Of a stretch of DNA of 64,000 bases, positions 47,701 through 59,327 are shown piece after piece (positions within the stretch are counted from its first letter, which is position 1; each line of letters opens with the position of its first letter). Location: positions 4,287,301 to 4,351,300 of the forward strand of contig NC_087390.1 of assembly GCF_963675165.1 (NCBI RefSeq), read 5' to 3'. The notes beneath the pieces were generated by a model that worked only from the letters and a program-made list of their open reading frames with translations, was not told where the DNA came from and searched no databases. Position numbers and translations under genes: made by a program. The stretch comes from Halichondria panicea (Eukaryota > Porifera > Demospongiae > Suberitida > Halichondriidae).

Positions 47701-50700
47701 AAAATCATATACACATAGATGGTACGTACATGTACCTTCTAGGCTATAATTTGTGTGGGCCTCTAATCTATCAGAATATCACGTGAAAATATTGCGGGAC
47801 ACTTGCATGGGGCACTAGAAGTTTATTGCTATTATATTATATCTCACATTGGATATAGTTGAGACTTACCCAAAGCCGCCTGGTCCAAAGTAGGTGAGAA
47901 AGTTTTGACCCTCAACGGCAATTCTTATTCCAGTTAAAAACACTTGGGGGTAGGTTCTATAGTGGATCCAAGAGTGACAAAACTATCTAGAATATACTTG
48001 TTGACATGACAACTATAATCAACTTGATACAGCAGTAAAACTATTTACCCACCTTGTCTCATCAGGGTGGATATCAAGGCTAGTCTGAAATGGGATTGTC
48101 GACGTGTTCACTGCATCTTGAATTTGAGCTGCTGTCAGATTGAATGTATTTAGAGCTGCTTCAATCACCGTGAAGTTACAGACTGGGGTAATGAGAGTCG
48201 GAGTAACTACCTCTTGTCTTAAAGCAAAATAGAAGCCACCCGTGAAGATGTACAGTATAATGATAAGGGTACAAATGAAGGGGACAAGATCTCTTTGGAT
48301 GATCAGGTACAGGATTTGTACATACTTCCCAAGTATCCTGTCAGGGGTGTGTGTGCGTGTGTGTGCGCATTGACCACTTACACATGCTTACATCCTTGCT
48401 TATAAAATGTGCACCGTGACATAGTATATACCTTACCAATGGCAAGCCACCTCTAAACGAAGTAACCTCATTGGGTGGACATTAATGCTTAGGTAATACT
48501 TACTCTCCATGAAATACATAATTGATATACATATAGGTTAAGCCACATTGTATAGTGTTTTTTCCACAGAGATCTAAGGAAAACTGTGCTAACAAATGCC
48601 GTAGACTAGGATCTACAACTGTAGTAACCACAGACTATATTCTGTGGTTGAAATAAAAAGCACTGTTTGGTACCGGTAGTTAGAGCACGGACGAGAGCAC
48701 GGTTGGTGGTCAAAATAATTCATTTCAGCTGTATTAAATTGTGGAAGTTCTTGAAGCGTCTAATTATATTATAGCTACAACTAGCTGCTCCACATGGTTG
48801 TTGCATTACAGCTAAGTGATCTATAAGTTTCTATCTTGCAGACAAAAACTTTGCGAGTGTAAAGGCTATTACTATAGTATTAGTTTTGCTTACCAGTACA
48901 TTGAAAGCCATTACAGTATCTCCAGATATTCATAGTAAAGTCTGTTCATCATAGAAGGTTGCTATTCTACTTAATAGTTAGCTCTACACCATGGAGTGAT
49001 AGCTAATTGATATAGCTGCATGCAAGAAGCCGCAAACTACAAACCAGTTAATGCACGTTGGGTTAACTATAGTACTTACAGTACACAAAGGGGATATTAT
49101 GTTTGGAGAGAACTTACAAACGTATCATACACTCACTTGATTGCTGTAATGTATCTCAAGACTCTGCTGGAGTAGGTCACGTATATCAAGCAGGCTAATA
49201 TCCATTGCTGGTTTAACGCGAATGCTCGCAGTGGAATTAATACAATGATGAAGATCATGGTGAGTAGATTGAGATAGTTGTACAAAAAGAAACTGTAGTC
49301 TGTAAAGTACGTCAACCTCCACCTATAGTAATACAGACTTACAGTTGTATATAAGACATTTTGTCATGTACACGTCACACAAATTGACAGACAAACATTA
49401 TTTATATAGCAACAGTGAAAACATAGAGAATTGTAGTATGAACTCATTTACATTTGGAAGCGATTACTGGAAGATGTAGCTCTGTACGTACGTACGTAGC
49501 ATATTTCAACTATACTTTCATACAATTAAAAGTTAACATACAGGTAGATGTTATAGATCTCCGTGAGTGAGGTTGCAGTCACAAGCAGTATGGCCAGCCC
49601 CTCACAAATGCCACGGAAGATGTCCACAGGCTGGTCATAAAGATGAGGATTCGGCTGTTCAGCAGCAATGGTCAGAGCAGTCGAGATCGCCACCATTGTG
49701 ATGGCCCAGTAGAAGAAATGGATACTGAAAAGTGAAGGAAACACTATCACATGTACGTACATGTACATGACCCTCTGTTTTTTGATAAAGGCAATGTACA
49801 ACAAAAGACACATTAGCAATGCTCTTTCAATATCCCTATAAAAACTTCAGATATGATACTGACGCTTAGTGCATTAGCATGGATGATGCACATATAGCTA
49901 CTTACATGAGAAAATTTCTGGCAAAACGCCTCCACTTGCTATGCATCATTAGACGAACTACCATATGAGTCACTGCTTCCTGAAAATTAACAACAAAACT
50001 TACAGAGGCTAAAAAGATGCATGTACATCAGTTTATCATGCACACCTTATTGCCAGTCCACGCAATCTTCTCAAAGGCTGACTTTCCCAATTTTCGGCGA
50101 AGAGAAGAAGTGGAATTTCTGGCAATCCGTCCTTCTTTGTTGCACTCCAATAGGTCATAGTACGCCGTATACGTTCGCTTGCGACCAGGTATTCTCTCAA
50201 TCAGTGTGTCCATTACAGCACTCACTGTGTCCTGTGTTGTATGGGTGTGTGATAAGTTCATTATTAGCGCTGTCACATGATCTCTAGCCAATTACCTTAG
50301 CTAATGAAAGCACCGCAGGTGCTGATGCCTCGGCGGAGATGCCAAAGCTACATAACATAAAGCTACTAATAGCTTTGAACATTTTTGCAATAATTATTTT
50401 GCTGCATGCAAACTGAAAGAGTGGGTAATGATCGATCATGATTGTTGTTAAAAACGATCGATGCCAAAAGTTCAAGTGTAAAATTAATGGCTGCCATCAG
50501 CAGAGCCTTGCAGCTCTCTTCCTCACTCTTGCAGTTACCAATAGCTAGCGTTCTAGTGCAGAGCTAACTACTAGGTAGAGTAGTAACACTCGGTAAACAA
50601 GTTTGGCTACGTGCTCTTCTGAAAAGGCTGCAATGGCATTCCAAGTAAGCAAAACTAGGCATAACTCGAGAACGAAGCATTATTTTGCAAATCCACAAAT

Positions 50701-53700
50701 TAAGATCCAAGAAAATGACTAGAAGCCTATAGAAACTCTTACTTGCACTTGATTCATCTTTGAGCAGCTGTAGCAGTCTACACACACACACACACAGACA
50801 CACAAACACACTATATATATACCGTATACCTCGCTTGCGCATGTGCACCGAGGCATAATAATTATGACTGTACTTTTATTGTATAATTATGCACTAAGTT
50901 GTTTAATGCACACTTATCATTAGCCTCGTCCCCAGGCTTCTTGTTCTTGTCTAGCTCTCAATATAATTATAATAGCTAGAGATGATGGGAGGCACTAAAA
51001 AGGATATGATGAACGTGAAAAAAAAAGCCTGGTATGTGAAGTTGCGTGAGGCCTTGTGAAGGAGGCTAGTAGCTTAGTAGCTACCTGCTAGATGATAATG
51101 ATGACTAAGCTATTAGTCTAGCAGATCTATAGCTCAGCATGGCACAACACAACTGTATAGATCAATAAAAATAATCTGAATATAATCTAGTTAGAACTTG
51201 GTACAATCTAGTACTAGCTTGTATAACACATTAAACTGCTTGCCAATTCCAAGTCTATGGCCGTGTCCACCAGTAGTCCGGCACACAAGTTATTAGTCAT
51301 AGATCGAGGTGGGCTGCCCAATATCTCAATCTCTACATGTCCATGCTCAATTTCACCCTTCTACCACCCTTCTTCTGACATGCACGCGACTTTGCATACT
51401 ATAGGCTCTTAACTTTACCTCTATTTCTCTCCAATTAATACCGTTATTGAATGATTGTGATAAAGAACAGAAAAAGGACAGCCTGGGAACAAGGCTAACT
51501 TATCATCAAAACAACACACACAAAAAGCTGAATACAGATCAAACTGTACACCACGTGGGAGAATGTATTAGAGTACACGTAGCCTATATACCGTGTATAT
51601 AGCTGGTAATTTCCGGGGGACAAAATAGTTGTGGTTTTTGTGGTTGGAGCTCAGATCACGAATATTTTATCCACCCTTTACCTGCAGTGCAAGCAGCAAC
51701 AACGAAAATATATCTACGAAGTGACTAAAATAATATTGTTCAACCACAATTGTTTTGCCCCCCGAAAATTACTGGCTATACATAGGGGCGTAGGGCAGGA
51801 ATTCCAGGAAGGGGGGATTAGTTAGAGGGTGCAATGCACCTGGTTCTGGCTGCTAATGTGGCATTGATTCACAGTGCAGTACGCATGTGCAAGATCTCTT
51901 AGTTTTGCCACATCCTTTATTTGTGTAGAACTATTGTTTGCTAGCTAGCTAGCTAAAGAAGCTGCTGCACTGAAGTATCAAGTTACTATGGTGAGCCTTT
52001 TGTTTCAAAATGGCGATACAAAATACCATGTGTTGGTGCTCTGCGATGTGTTTTATCAACTCGATTATCGACTTCATCTGGTAGGGATCGACTCGATGTC
52101 AACTCGACTTCTTCTGGTAAGGATCGACTCGATCGATTGGGATTAGCCTCGATTCCAGGCCCTGAGTTTCTAGGGCAGCCTGGAATCGAGGCTATCTACG
52201 GCTGCACAACGCAGAACAAATGCTCAGATCTGAAACATAGCAAGTAAGTTGCTGTGACCTCCTGCAGGCGTGCCTGGAAGGTCCCCATCTGAAACTGTAA
52301 GCGTGCCTGTGGCCTCAAGAGTCTCTGCATGTGTCTTGTCTGAGCATTTGTTCTGCGTTGTGCAGCATAGCCTCGATTCCAGGCCGCCCTAGAAACTCAG
52401 GGCCTGCATGGAATCGAGGCTAATCCTGATCGATCGAGTCGATCCTTACCACTGCAGGCGTGCCTGTGGCCTCAAGAGACTCTGTGTCTTGTCTGAGCCT
52501 TTGTTGCTATACATGTACTAGAAACGAAGCGGCGCTGGAATCGTAGCTACCATGCAAATTAGAGTCGATATCGAGTTGATAAAACACATCGAGTCGATCC
52601 CTACCAAAGGAAGTCGATAATCGAGTTGATAAAACACATCAAGTCGATCCCTACCAGATGAAGTCAATAATCGAGTTGATAAAACACATCGAGTCGATCC
52701 CTAACAGATGAAGTCGATAAAATCGAGTTGATAAAATAAATCAAGTCGATTTATCCTTCCGGTTTGGGACACACACGCATAGTATTTTGTATCGCCATTT
52801 TGAAACAAAAGGCTCACCATAAGTTACTAGCTAGCTCTTGGGCATGCTGATTGTGCCAATAATCTGCATATAGCTCAGGCTCAAAAGTTGCACAGAGAAG
52901 GTGGGGCTCCTGTTGGTACTTTTGCAGAGGAAGGGGGGGCTCCAGCCGCCAAAGCCTTGCCCGTCCCTACGCCCCTACTACACGGTAATTTATGAATGCT
53001 GGTGCACTCGAATGGGCTCTCGATCGGTTACGTATAGTGGAACCTCCATAAAACGGACACAATTGGGGAACAATAGAGAGGTATCGATTGCCAACCACAT
53101 GTATACTCCGAGTCAATTCCTGCTACAAATGAATCTTGGAGCTGCTAATACCGGGTGTGGTTGTCCGGCTGCTCGTTATATGGAGTAGAGAGGTGGTCGC
53201 TCCTGAGGTTGCTTTACATTGAAGTCATTGCTCTTGGCTGTTTTATAATGTGTGGTTGCTCTTCGGAGGTGGTCGTCAATGGAGGTTCCACTGTAGTACG
53301 AGGCGAATTAGCACACACCCTAGGTGTGTGTTCTAAACATTCCTTAGTGTTGGCTGTTACATGCACTACATGTACATAACCTTTAGGTAGGTTTTATAAT
53401 TCAAATCAGTGGCGTAAGAAGTGGGCTGGAGCCCCCCCCTTGTTGGAGAGCAATGTTTAGCTTGAACTGTTGAGTTAGCTTAGCTACAGCATGCTGGATG
53501 CAGCCAGCTAGCTGTAAATTACTTTCAATGATGGGCTAGGTTTTGAAAGTCTAAAGTGCAAAGTGATAGATCTACCGCAGAGATAATGATTAATCTATGA
53601 GCCTAGTATCGAATTCTAGCCTCTTTCAGTCTTTGCAAGAATACGAAGTTGGGGAGGGCGTGGCCAGACTACTATGAGCCCCCCTTGCAAAAAATCATCT

Positions 53701-56700
53701 CAGTGTATCATAGCAACTGGGTGGGGTTTAACTACCATAAACTCCAAAATTACTTTGCCTTGAGGGCACTGCTAGATCTACACAGCCAAAGAGAAGCTAG
53801 ACACTTGTTGGCAAGGGCAGGACAGTTTAGTGCGTAGAGCTAGAAGTGCACAATCAAGGATTTTGTTCGTTTTTGATACTGTTAGCAGCTAGCTGTATCA
53901 AGGTGATTGAGGTGTAGCTTATGTAGCAAGCATTTTTCATTCCAGTGGGTATTAACATTGATATAACTGCATGTTCTTAGATATGCATATACCACGTACA
54001 TGTACTTAATTAATGTTGTTGAAGTTATAGCTGGCATCTATAAGCTGAATACAATTAGGCCATAAAAAATACTTTTATAATTATACTTACATGCAAATGC
54101 TCACTATCCAGCAGATCATGGAAACTCAGTTGAGGTTCGTTATCAACTCGAGACAAGAACAAAGTTCGCACCCTGTATTGAGACAAACAATCATTCAGTT
54201 TCCCTTTAGGTAAATCCTCAAAACGATTCATCCAACTTCAATAACTTAGCAACTCACTTAGCTGGCTTCATCTCTCGACACATGAGTACAGCAAAAGCAT
54301 TGTAGTCATCAACGCTATCGATCGAGTTCTGCATTGCACTTTGTATTTCAAGAGCTTGAAGAATGGCTATCTCCAGCGGTACTTTCTCGTCATTATTTTC
54401 TGTGTGAGGGTCGGCCCCCCAACGAAGGAGCTCTTTGGCCACGTCAGGTAAACCTCGTCTAGCTGCTAGATGGAGGGGTGTGTTTCCTTCCTCATCAGTG
54501 GCCATAACCTCCGCACCTTTCTGAATCAGCTCAGTCACATATAGGCCAATCTATATATGTACATGTTTATAATTCTACATATAATTATAGTAAATACAGT
54601 ATTAAGTAATTTAATATCTTTCTTTCTCGCTCTCCCTTCCAAGCCCTGTTTACACGAGGCTAAACCAGCATTCGTGTAAATGGGCCTAATCCGGATTAGT
54701 CAACCCACCTCTGGAGGTGGTGGTTCAGATTGTGTCAGAAGTGGAGTAAACATATAGGGCTAATTCTGAGGTGCTGTACATGTTTGCGGTCATTTTACTA
54801 TGCCTACCACTTATATATATACTAGCTCTTTGCTATTTTTATTACTCTCTCTCACTCTCTCTCTCGATCCCTCCCTCTGCTTATCTCAACAAAAATGATA
54901 TGCTGCATGTGTACTATCAGTGATGGCATAAGTGCATGTATCGACTCAAAGCATTCAATGTGTCTATATAGACAGTTAGATCTACTTGTTGCCCAGTGAG
55001 TGGGCAGATCAAAGCAATCCAGTGCTCAGTATATGGCATGTTGCATCACTGCCATATATTGCACTGGATTATATGCACTTGCACTGTGTGTAAATACAGT
55101 AGATTTCTTTAACCATTTGGGACTTATGCCCTACCATCCCACCCAATAACTCATTTGGTCCCTTTTATAGGCTACTACTTTTATAACTAGTGTTCAAGCT
55201 GGCGCTGTGCTAATGCCTCTCGCCATGATTTGCTTTCGCTCAAAAGTATAGAAGAGGAAGTATAGAAGAGGAAGTATAGAAGAGGAAAAAGTGTATAAAA
55301 TAATCTGTCTAAAACTGACTTCAATTGTATAATTATGGTATCATTGTTGTGTTTAGTGGCTGCTTATACCAGGACCTCAAGGATCTAGGAAGCAACAAAG
55401 AAGAAGATTTTGTTTTCAATTAATTATAAGCGGCAGTGCATAATTTTACTAATTATTTCATAAAGTTAGCTTATCTATATAAAGTCACTGAGAAGAAAAT
55501 ACTTATTTACATGCATCTATTGTTGTATTATGTGGCTTTAATACCAGGACCTCAAGAAAGAAGAAAATTGATTCTTCCAGGATCTGTAGTTCAGTGTATA
55601 TAATATCTAAGAAAAGACTTGTGTACATGCATATTGTTATAAATTATCTATAATTATTGTTATATAGTAGTGTTTTGTGGCTTACCAGGCCCTCACGAAA
55701 AATATGATTCTGCCAGGAGGATCTGGATCTTGGATATCACACATGGGGAATGAGCGCGCATGCGCATTACATCCACAGGAATAATTAAAGGGTGTGTCCA
55801 ATTTCACAAATGGCTACTGCTAGCTAGCTAGCTGTTTTAACAGGTATTTTCTGAGTCTTGTAGCTAACAAAAAGCTAGCGCTTTAGTGCAAGGCAAACTC
55901 ATATGTTGAATAGAAAGTTTGTGCGGACAGATGATGCTATGAAAGATTCTAAAGAGACTGCAACAGCCTTCAATGTGAGTCAAACTAGCCATAACTCGAG
56001 AAAGAAGCTTTAGTTTGCTAATCCATGAATCAAAATCCAAGAGAACGTGGCTAGAAGCCTATAGAAGCTGTTAGTTTTCGTCGCATTGCAACCGTTGAGC
56101 AGTTACAGCTGGAACAGACACACAGACAGACACACACACAGTCAGCTTTACCGTATCCCTCGTGCGGCTACGCCTCGAGGCATAACTACTAGTGGGAAGA
56201 AAACCTAAAAATTTACTATGGAATTCAGCAAAACTACACTAAATTCCAAACACACGTCGATTTATATGACCAGTCAGACGAGTTTAACGTCATTGGGCAA
56301 CAAGTTAGTTGTTTTTTAATTTATATAGCAGTTAGCTTCTGGCGTTCGTTTCAGACCTTGAGATGTACTCAGTTACAGAAATAATTGTGCATTCTCACTC
56401 ACTCTAGCCTCAGGAAATTTTGCAAAATCTGTCTCCAATATCACATTGAGCAGAGCCTTGTCATTATTCCCAGCACGTTGTATGTACCCAGCTATCTCCT
56501 TTGTGTTGGTCAGCTTAATTTTGATCTCTTTCAGACTTTTCCTTCTCGACCAAATGTCTTCAGAGAGAAATTTATACGGGTCATCTGCCTGTGAGCAGTC
56601 GGAAATTATAAGTCACAATACAGTATGAACATGTACCTTGCTTATTGGAACATTTGCTATGCTCTACGAAGTGCTAAAAATAGCTTTTAGTCAATACATG

Positions 56701-59084
56701 CTGAGAAACAAGAAACAATAATTATTATTACTAAGAGTTTATACAGAAAAATGCGATGTTGCAAGCTGTTTTGCTTCTCTCATAGAGTACGTGTCATAGA
56801 AGAGGTAATGTTTGCACAATGAACGAATTGAATTGCATGCATAATCAAGAGTGTTAAAGAGGACAGAAGTCTATAATATCCGATGGCTTGATGATTGACC
56901 TTCAAGTATGTCATGTAGATCTATGTAGAAGTATTTTGATGAATAAAAAAAGGCAAAGAGGGGATAGATTGTATTGTAACTAACAATTAGCTAGCGCTTT
57001 AGTACGTACAGTAAGTTTTAAAGATTGTGTCGTGTGCAAATTGTCCAAACTACAAACATGCATGACATCAAGCAAATTGCACACACTGAATTCTGTGTTG
57101 TTTGTTAACATGCATTATAAAGAACATGCATTGCTTCCCCCTGTATACTGCTACATATTTACTTGAGTGGAGGGGAGGCAAGAAGGAGTTAATAAATGCA
57201 TTCTATATACATTCCAATGACGAAATTGCAGCTGGTGGCTATAATAAGTATAAAACTCAGTGAAGTTGTTGCATGTTGCAAGCTGTGTTGTGCTAAGGCT
57301 TTTTCTACTCAGGTCATTAGTTTCGTTTGCACAATGTCATGCATGAGTTCATAAGGAGTATCAAACTCCCACGCACATTCCATTATACTTCTTGGCATAA
57401 ATACGTCATGCACCACAGCAGTGTAGTTGTGTACTGTTAGACAGCTCCTATACCTACAAAGATACAGTATACAACAGAACTGCTACATTTGATTCATGCA
57501 CTATACAGTAGCACTGAAAATGTCCTATAGGCATCTCCCAATGCAATGTATCGAACAAAGAACAATTAATTTCTACATGTATGTGCCTGCATGTATTATT
57601 TATTTGTGTGTGTAAAGTTACTGTCTGGAACTAGTTAAAACATGGGCGTGGGCATATTAAAGCACAAAGATGTGTGGCTTTTGCTCATTGGTAAAGTCCT
57701 TGCAGTCACAGCTCAGTGAGTTTTGTCTATACTCCTACTCATTTGTATATAGTACTTAATTGCAATCTCTTTAATGTACGGTGTAGAAGTGACACAACAC
57801 CATTATCTTACAATCTAAGCAAACGGTGGTTGAAATCAATAATCAGCCAAACTTTTTTAAAGTATTTCTCGCTATCAACTCCTATGATCATACATGCAGT
57901 GCTTTTCATGACTGCATGGTCATGGACTGTGTCGTACCTCCTTCATATTATATAGATACCATGTACACAGCGGGTTATATTCGTGCGGTAGAAATTGTAG
58001 AGCTTCATACGAAAATATTCTACTGCAATATAGGTTCAACGTCACTGTACAAATATTAGAATACGTAATTGGGGAGTTCATATGAAAATTTGCACCAACG
58101 AAAATTACCCGATATACGGTGGTATTAAAGCTATTTAGCTAAACTACTCACTTGAGAACGAGAACTACTCTATAGATTTAAGGACACACATAGTCAAGAT
58201 TTAATCTGTGTGCCGAGTGTACTAGAATTAAAACATGTGATTTTGGCTAGGTGTGTTCTAGTGCTGTCACGTGATCTCTAGCTTCGTTTATACAGCCTAC
58301 CATTTGTACAGTTTGACCTGTTAAACCTGGCTATACATAATCTATTTCATTCTACGTCTCAATTTGCTATTTTTCATGAAAAAACAACAAAGCATAATTA
58401 TTACGGTCACCTTATAATTATATACGCTGATTGGCTGAAGATTATGTGACAGCCATGCAGAATAGCTCACAGCAGAAGGTCCGACATGCGTGCATGAATC
58501 ACTAGTCTACAAGTTCAGTACATTTGGCCTGGACATTATCACGTGACCGCAGTGACATCAATGCACTGACTTGTAGTGATTCGTGCACGCATGTCGGACC
58601 TCCTCTGAGCTCACAGTTTAGAGACTACATCGTTTTTTTAAAACATGCATATCATATTTCTGTTGGTATAGAACAAAACAGTTTCCCAAACAACAGAGCT
58701 GGTCTTTTACCCACATAGTCGATTGATTCAGCATCAGAAAATTGATTCACGCCCGTCTCTTTGATGTCAAGCCGGGTGTCAGGTAGGTCTTGATTATCCT
58801 ATAATTATGTATACACTCATTACCATGCAGTTGCATACAGCATAGGCATGCACAGCATTGGGTGACAGACACATGCAATCAAACCCTATTGCATGTGTGT
58901 CAGTACAAATGTTTTGTGTGCATGCATGATCTGAGTATACAACTGCATGTGCAAATTCACGCTCATGAAGCTGTATATATAAATAGCTAGATATCTAGAA
59001 TCCTCAGCTATATACAGTATTTTATTATCAACTCACATCTCGACTATCCAGAGGGACCAACATCTCAATGCTCTCAGCAGCCAT
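44747..59084 (-). CDS. TRP-like ankyrin cation channel C (complete, 15 exons, 705 aa)
   Basis: Intact paralogue, closest to B. Exons: 59037-59084, 58711-58798, 56403-56584, 54258-54550, 54091-54172, 50046-50231, 49906-49979, 49542-49724, 49137-49322, 48053-48337, 47870-47956, 47510-47690, 45086-45137, 44924-45029, 44747-44831; total 2118 nt in one frame. Start MAAESIEMLVPLDSRD. An ankyrin unit lies near residues 130-175, the S1-S6 channel core near 320-595, and the pore loop ends YFGPGGFG. S6 runs into LNLLIAQMSDTFSNVQ, then a small exon with KCLTDFYESEEKW, a coiled-coil-like exon (KLENTSITNIHRITL) and a C-terminus ending CKSK. Compared with A it lacks about 11 residues overall, mostly in exons 1-2. 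Its start faces the DED gene across 243 bp, so the two may share a promoter. Introns 3 and 12 each carry a near-identical repeat cassette. Confidence 0.9.
45187..46033. repeat. R3+R2 cassette, intron 12 of gene C
   Basis: R3 (CAAGCTGGCGCTGTGCTAAT... to CCACAGGAATAATTAAAGGG, with an internal roughly 110-bp doubled unit ending CTTACCAGGMCCTCAAG) followed by R2 ending GCGGCTACGCCTCGAGGCAT. The same pair recurs at 55190-56187. Confidence 0.65.
46336..47165. mobile_element. taCCGTATAGCG element split by a TA-flanked CAGTAGACTCTCG element
   Basis: Outer arms: GGGTAATTTTCGGGGGC...AATATTCGTGG and the complement ending ATTATACGGTA. The insert (46382-47003) has ends ACAGTAGACTCTCG / CGAGAGTCTACTGT and TA on both sides, as in pogo/Tigger-Tc1 elements. 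No transposase seen. Confidence 0.65.
50304..50858. repeat. R1 repeat copy, intron 5 of gene C
   Basis: About 555 bp, uninterrupted, the cleanest copy of R1 in the window. Starts TGAAAGCACCGCAGGTGC and ends GCACCGAGGCATAATA. Confidence 0.7.
50921..51497. mobile_element. TAGCCTCG-family element, 577 bp
   Basis: Ends TAGCCTCGTCCCCAGGCT and AGCCTGGGAACAAGGCTA, flanked by ACTTATCAT on both sides (50912-50920, 51498-51506). Its inside is related in inverted sense to 22011-22741, including stretches near TTTTCACCCTTCTACCACCC. It lies in intron 5 of gene C. Confidence 0.78.
51589..52987. mobile_element. Three-level nested elements in gene C intron 5
   Basis: Outer: a taCCGTATAGCG palindrome (51589-51782 and 52978-52987). 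Middle: an element ending TAGGGGCGTAGGG / CCCTACGCCCCTA (51783-52977). Inner: the foldback at 51987-52821. Both arms of the inner one hold a TAGCCTCG palindrome (52144-52194, 52368-52422). Confidence 0.65.
51987..52821. mobile_element. Foldback element TATGGTGAGCC with direct sub-repeats
   Basis: 835 bp, ends TATGGTGAGCCTTTTGTTTC and its complement, AGTTAC on both sides (51981-51986, 52822-52827). The right arm carries about four direct copies of a roughly 48-bp unit (GAGTTGATAAAACACATC, GAGTCGATCCCTACC); the left arm has about two. Confidence 0.7.
53035..53297. mobile_element. CAGTGGAACC element (pogo/Tc1-like ends)
   Basis: TAGTGGAACCTCCATAAAAC to ATGGAGGTTCCACTGTA, 263 bp, no transposase. 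ACGGACAC next to the left end is common in invertebrate elements of this kind. Confidence 0.6.
55190..56187. repeat. R3+R2 cassette, intron 3 of gene C
   Basis: Same order and orientation as 45187-46033, with local changes: a triplet of GAAGTATAGAAGAG near 55245 and an extra stretch near 55300-55440. Confidence 0.65.
58473..58607. mobile_element. CAGAGGAGGT-family element, 135 bp, 9-bp target duplication
   Basis: Ends CAGAAGGTCCGACATGCG and CGCATGTCGGACCTCCTCTG, AGCTCACAG duplicated at 58464-58472 and 58608-58616. It lies in intron 2 of gene C, some 100 bp from exon 2. Confidence 0.8.
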
Positions 59085-59327
59085 TGTATTTTAACACCCC
59101 GGAGACTGACTGATCATAGATACTATGTAATTTAATATATTTATGGACTGATTCAGGGAATAATTATATACCATATTTATGCTGGGTGTGGCTTAAGCAG
59201 CCTCAAGTTTGCGCATGCTTTGTAGGGATGGGAGGGGCTGTCTGATCTAGAGATCAGAAAGTCACCTAACACCCATAGATACTATAATAGCATAGATAAT
59301 AGTATCTATGAACCAGTTACAAGTCAA
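59085..59327. promoter_or_regulatory. Divergent promoter of channel C and the DED gene
   Basis: The 243 bp between the two start codons must contain both promoters or a shared one. At 59208-59240 it holds TTTGCGCATGC followed by TTTGTAGGGATGGGAGGGGC. The first half resembles an NRF1-type GCGCATGC core and the second a G-rich KLF/SP-type box. A closely similar block stands upstream of gene B. An inverted repeat, catagatac...agtatctatg, flanks 59274-59310. Confidence 0.55.

Noticed and set aside
49125-49322. Same alternative frame in gene C exon 9
   Set aside because: Shadow of the real S3-S4 exon in another frame.
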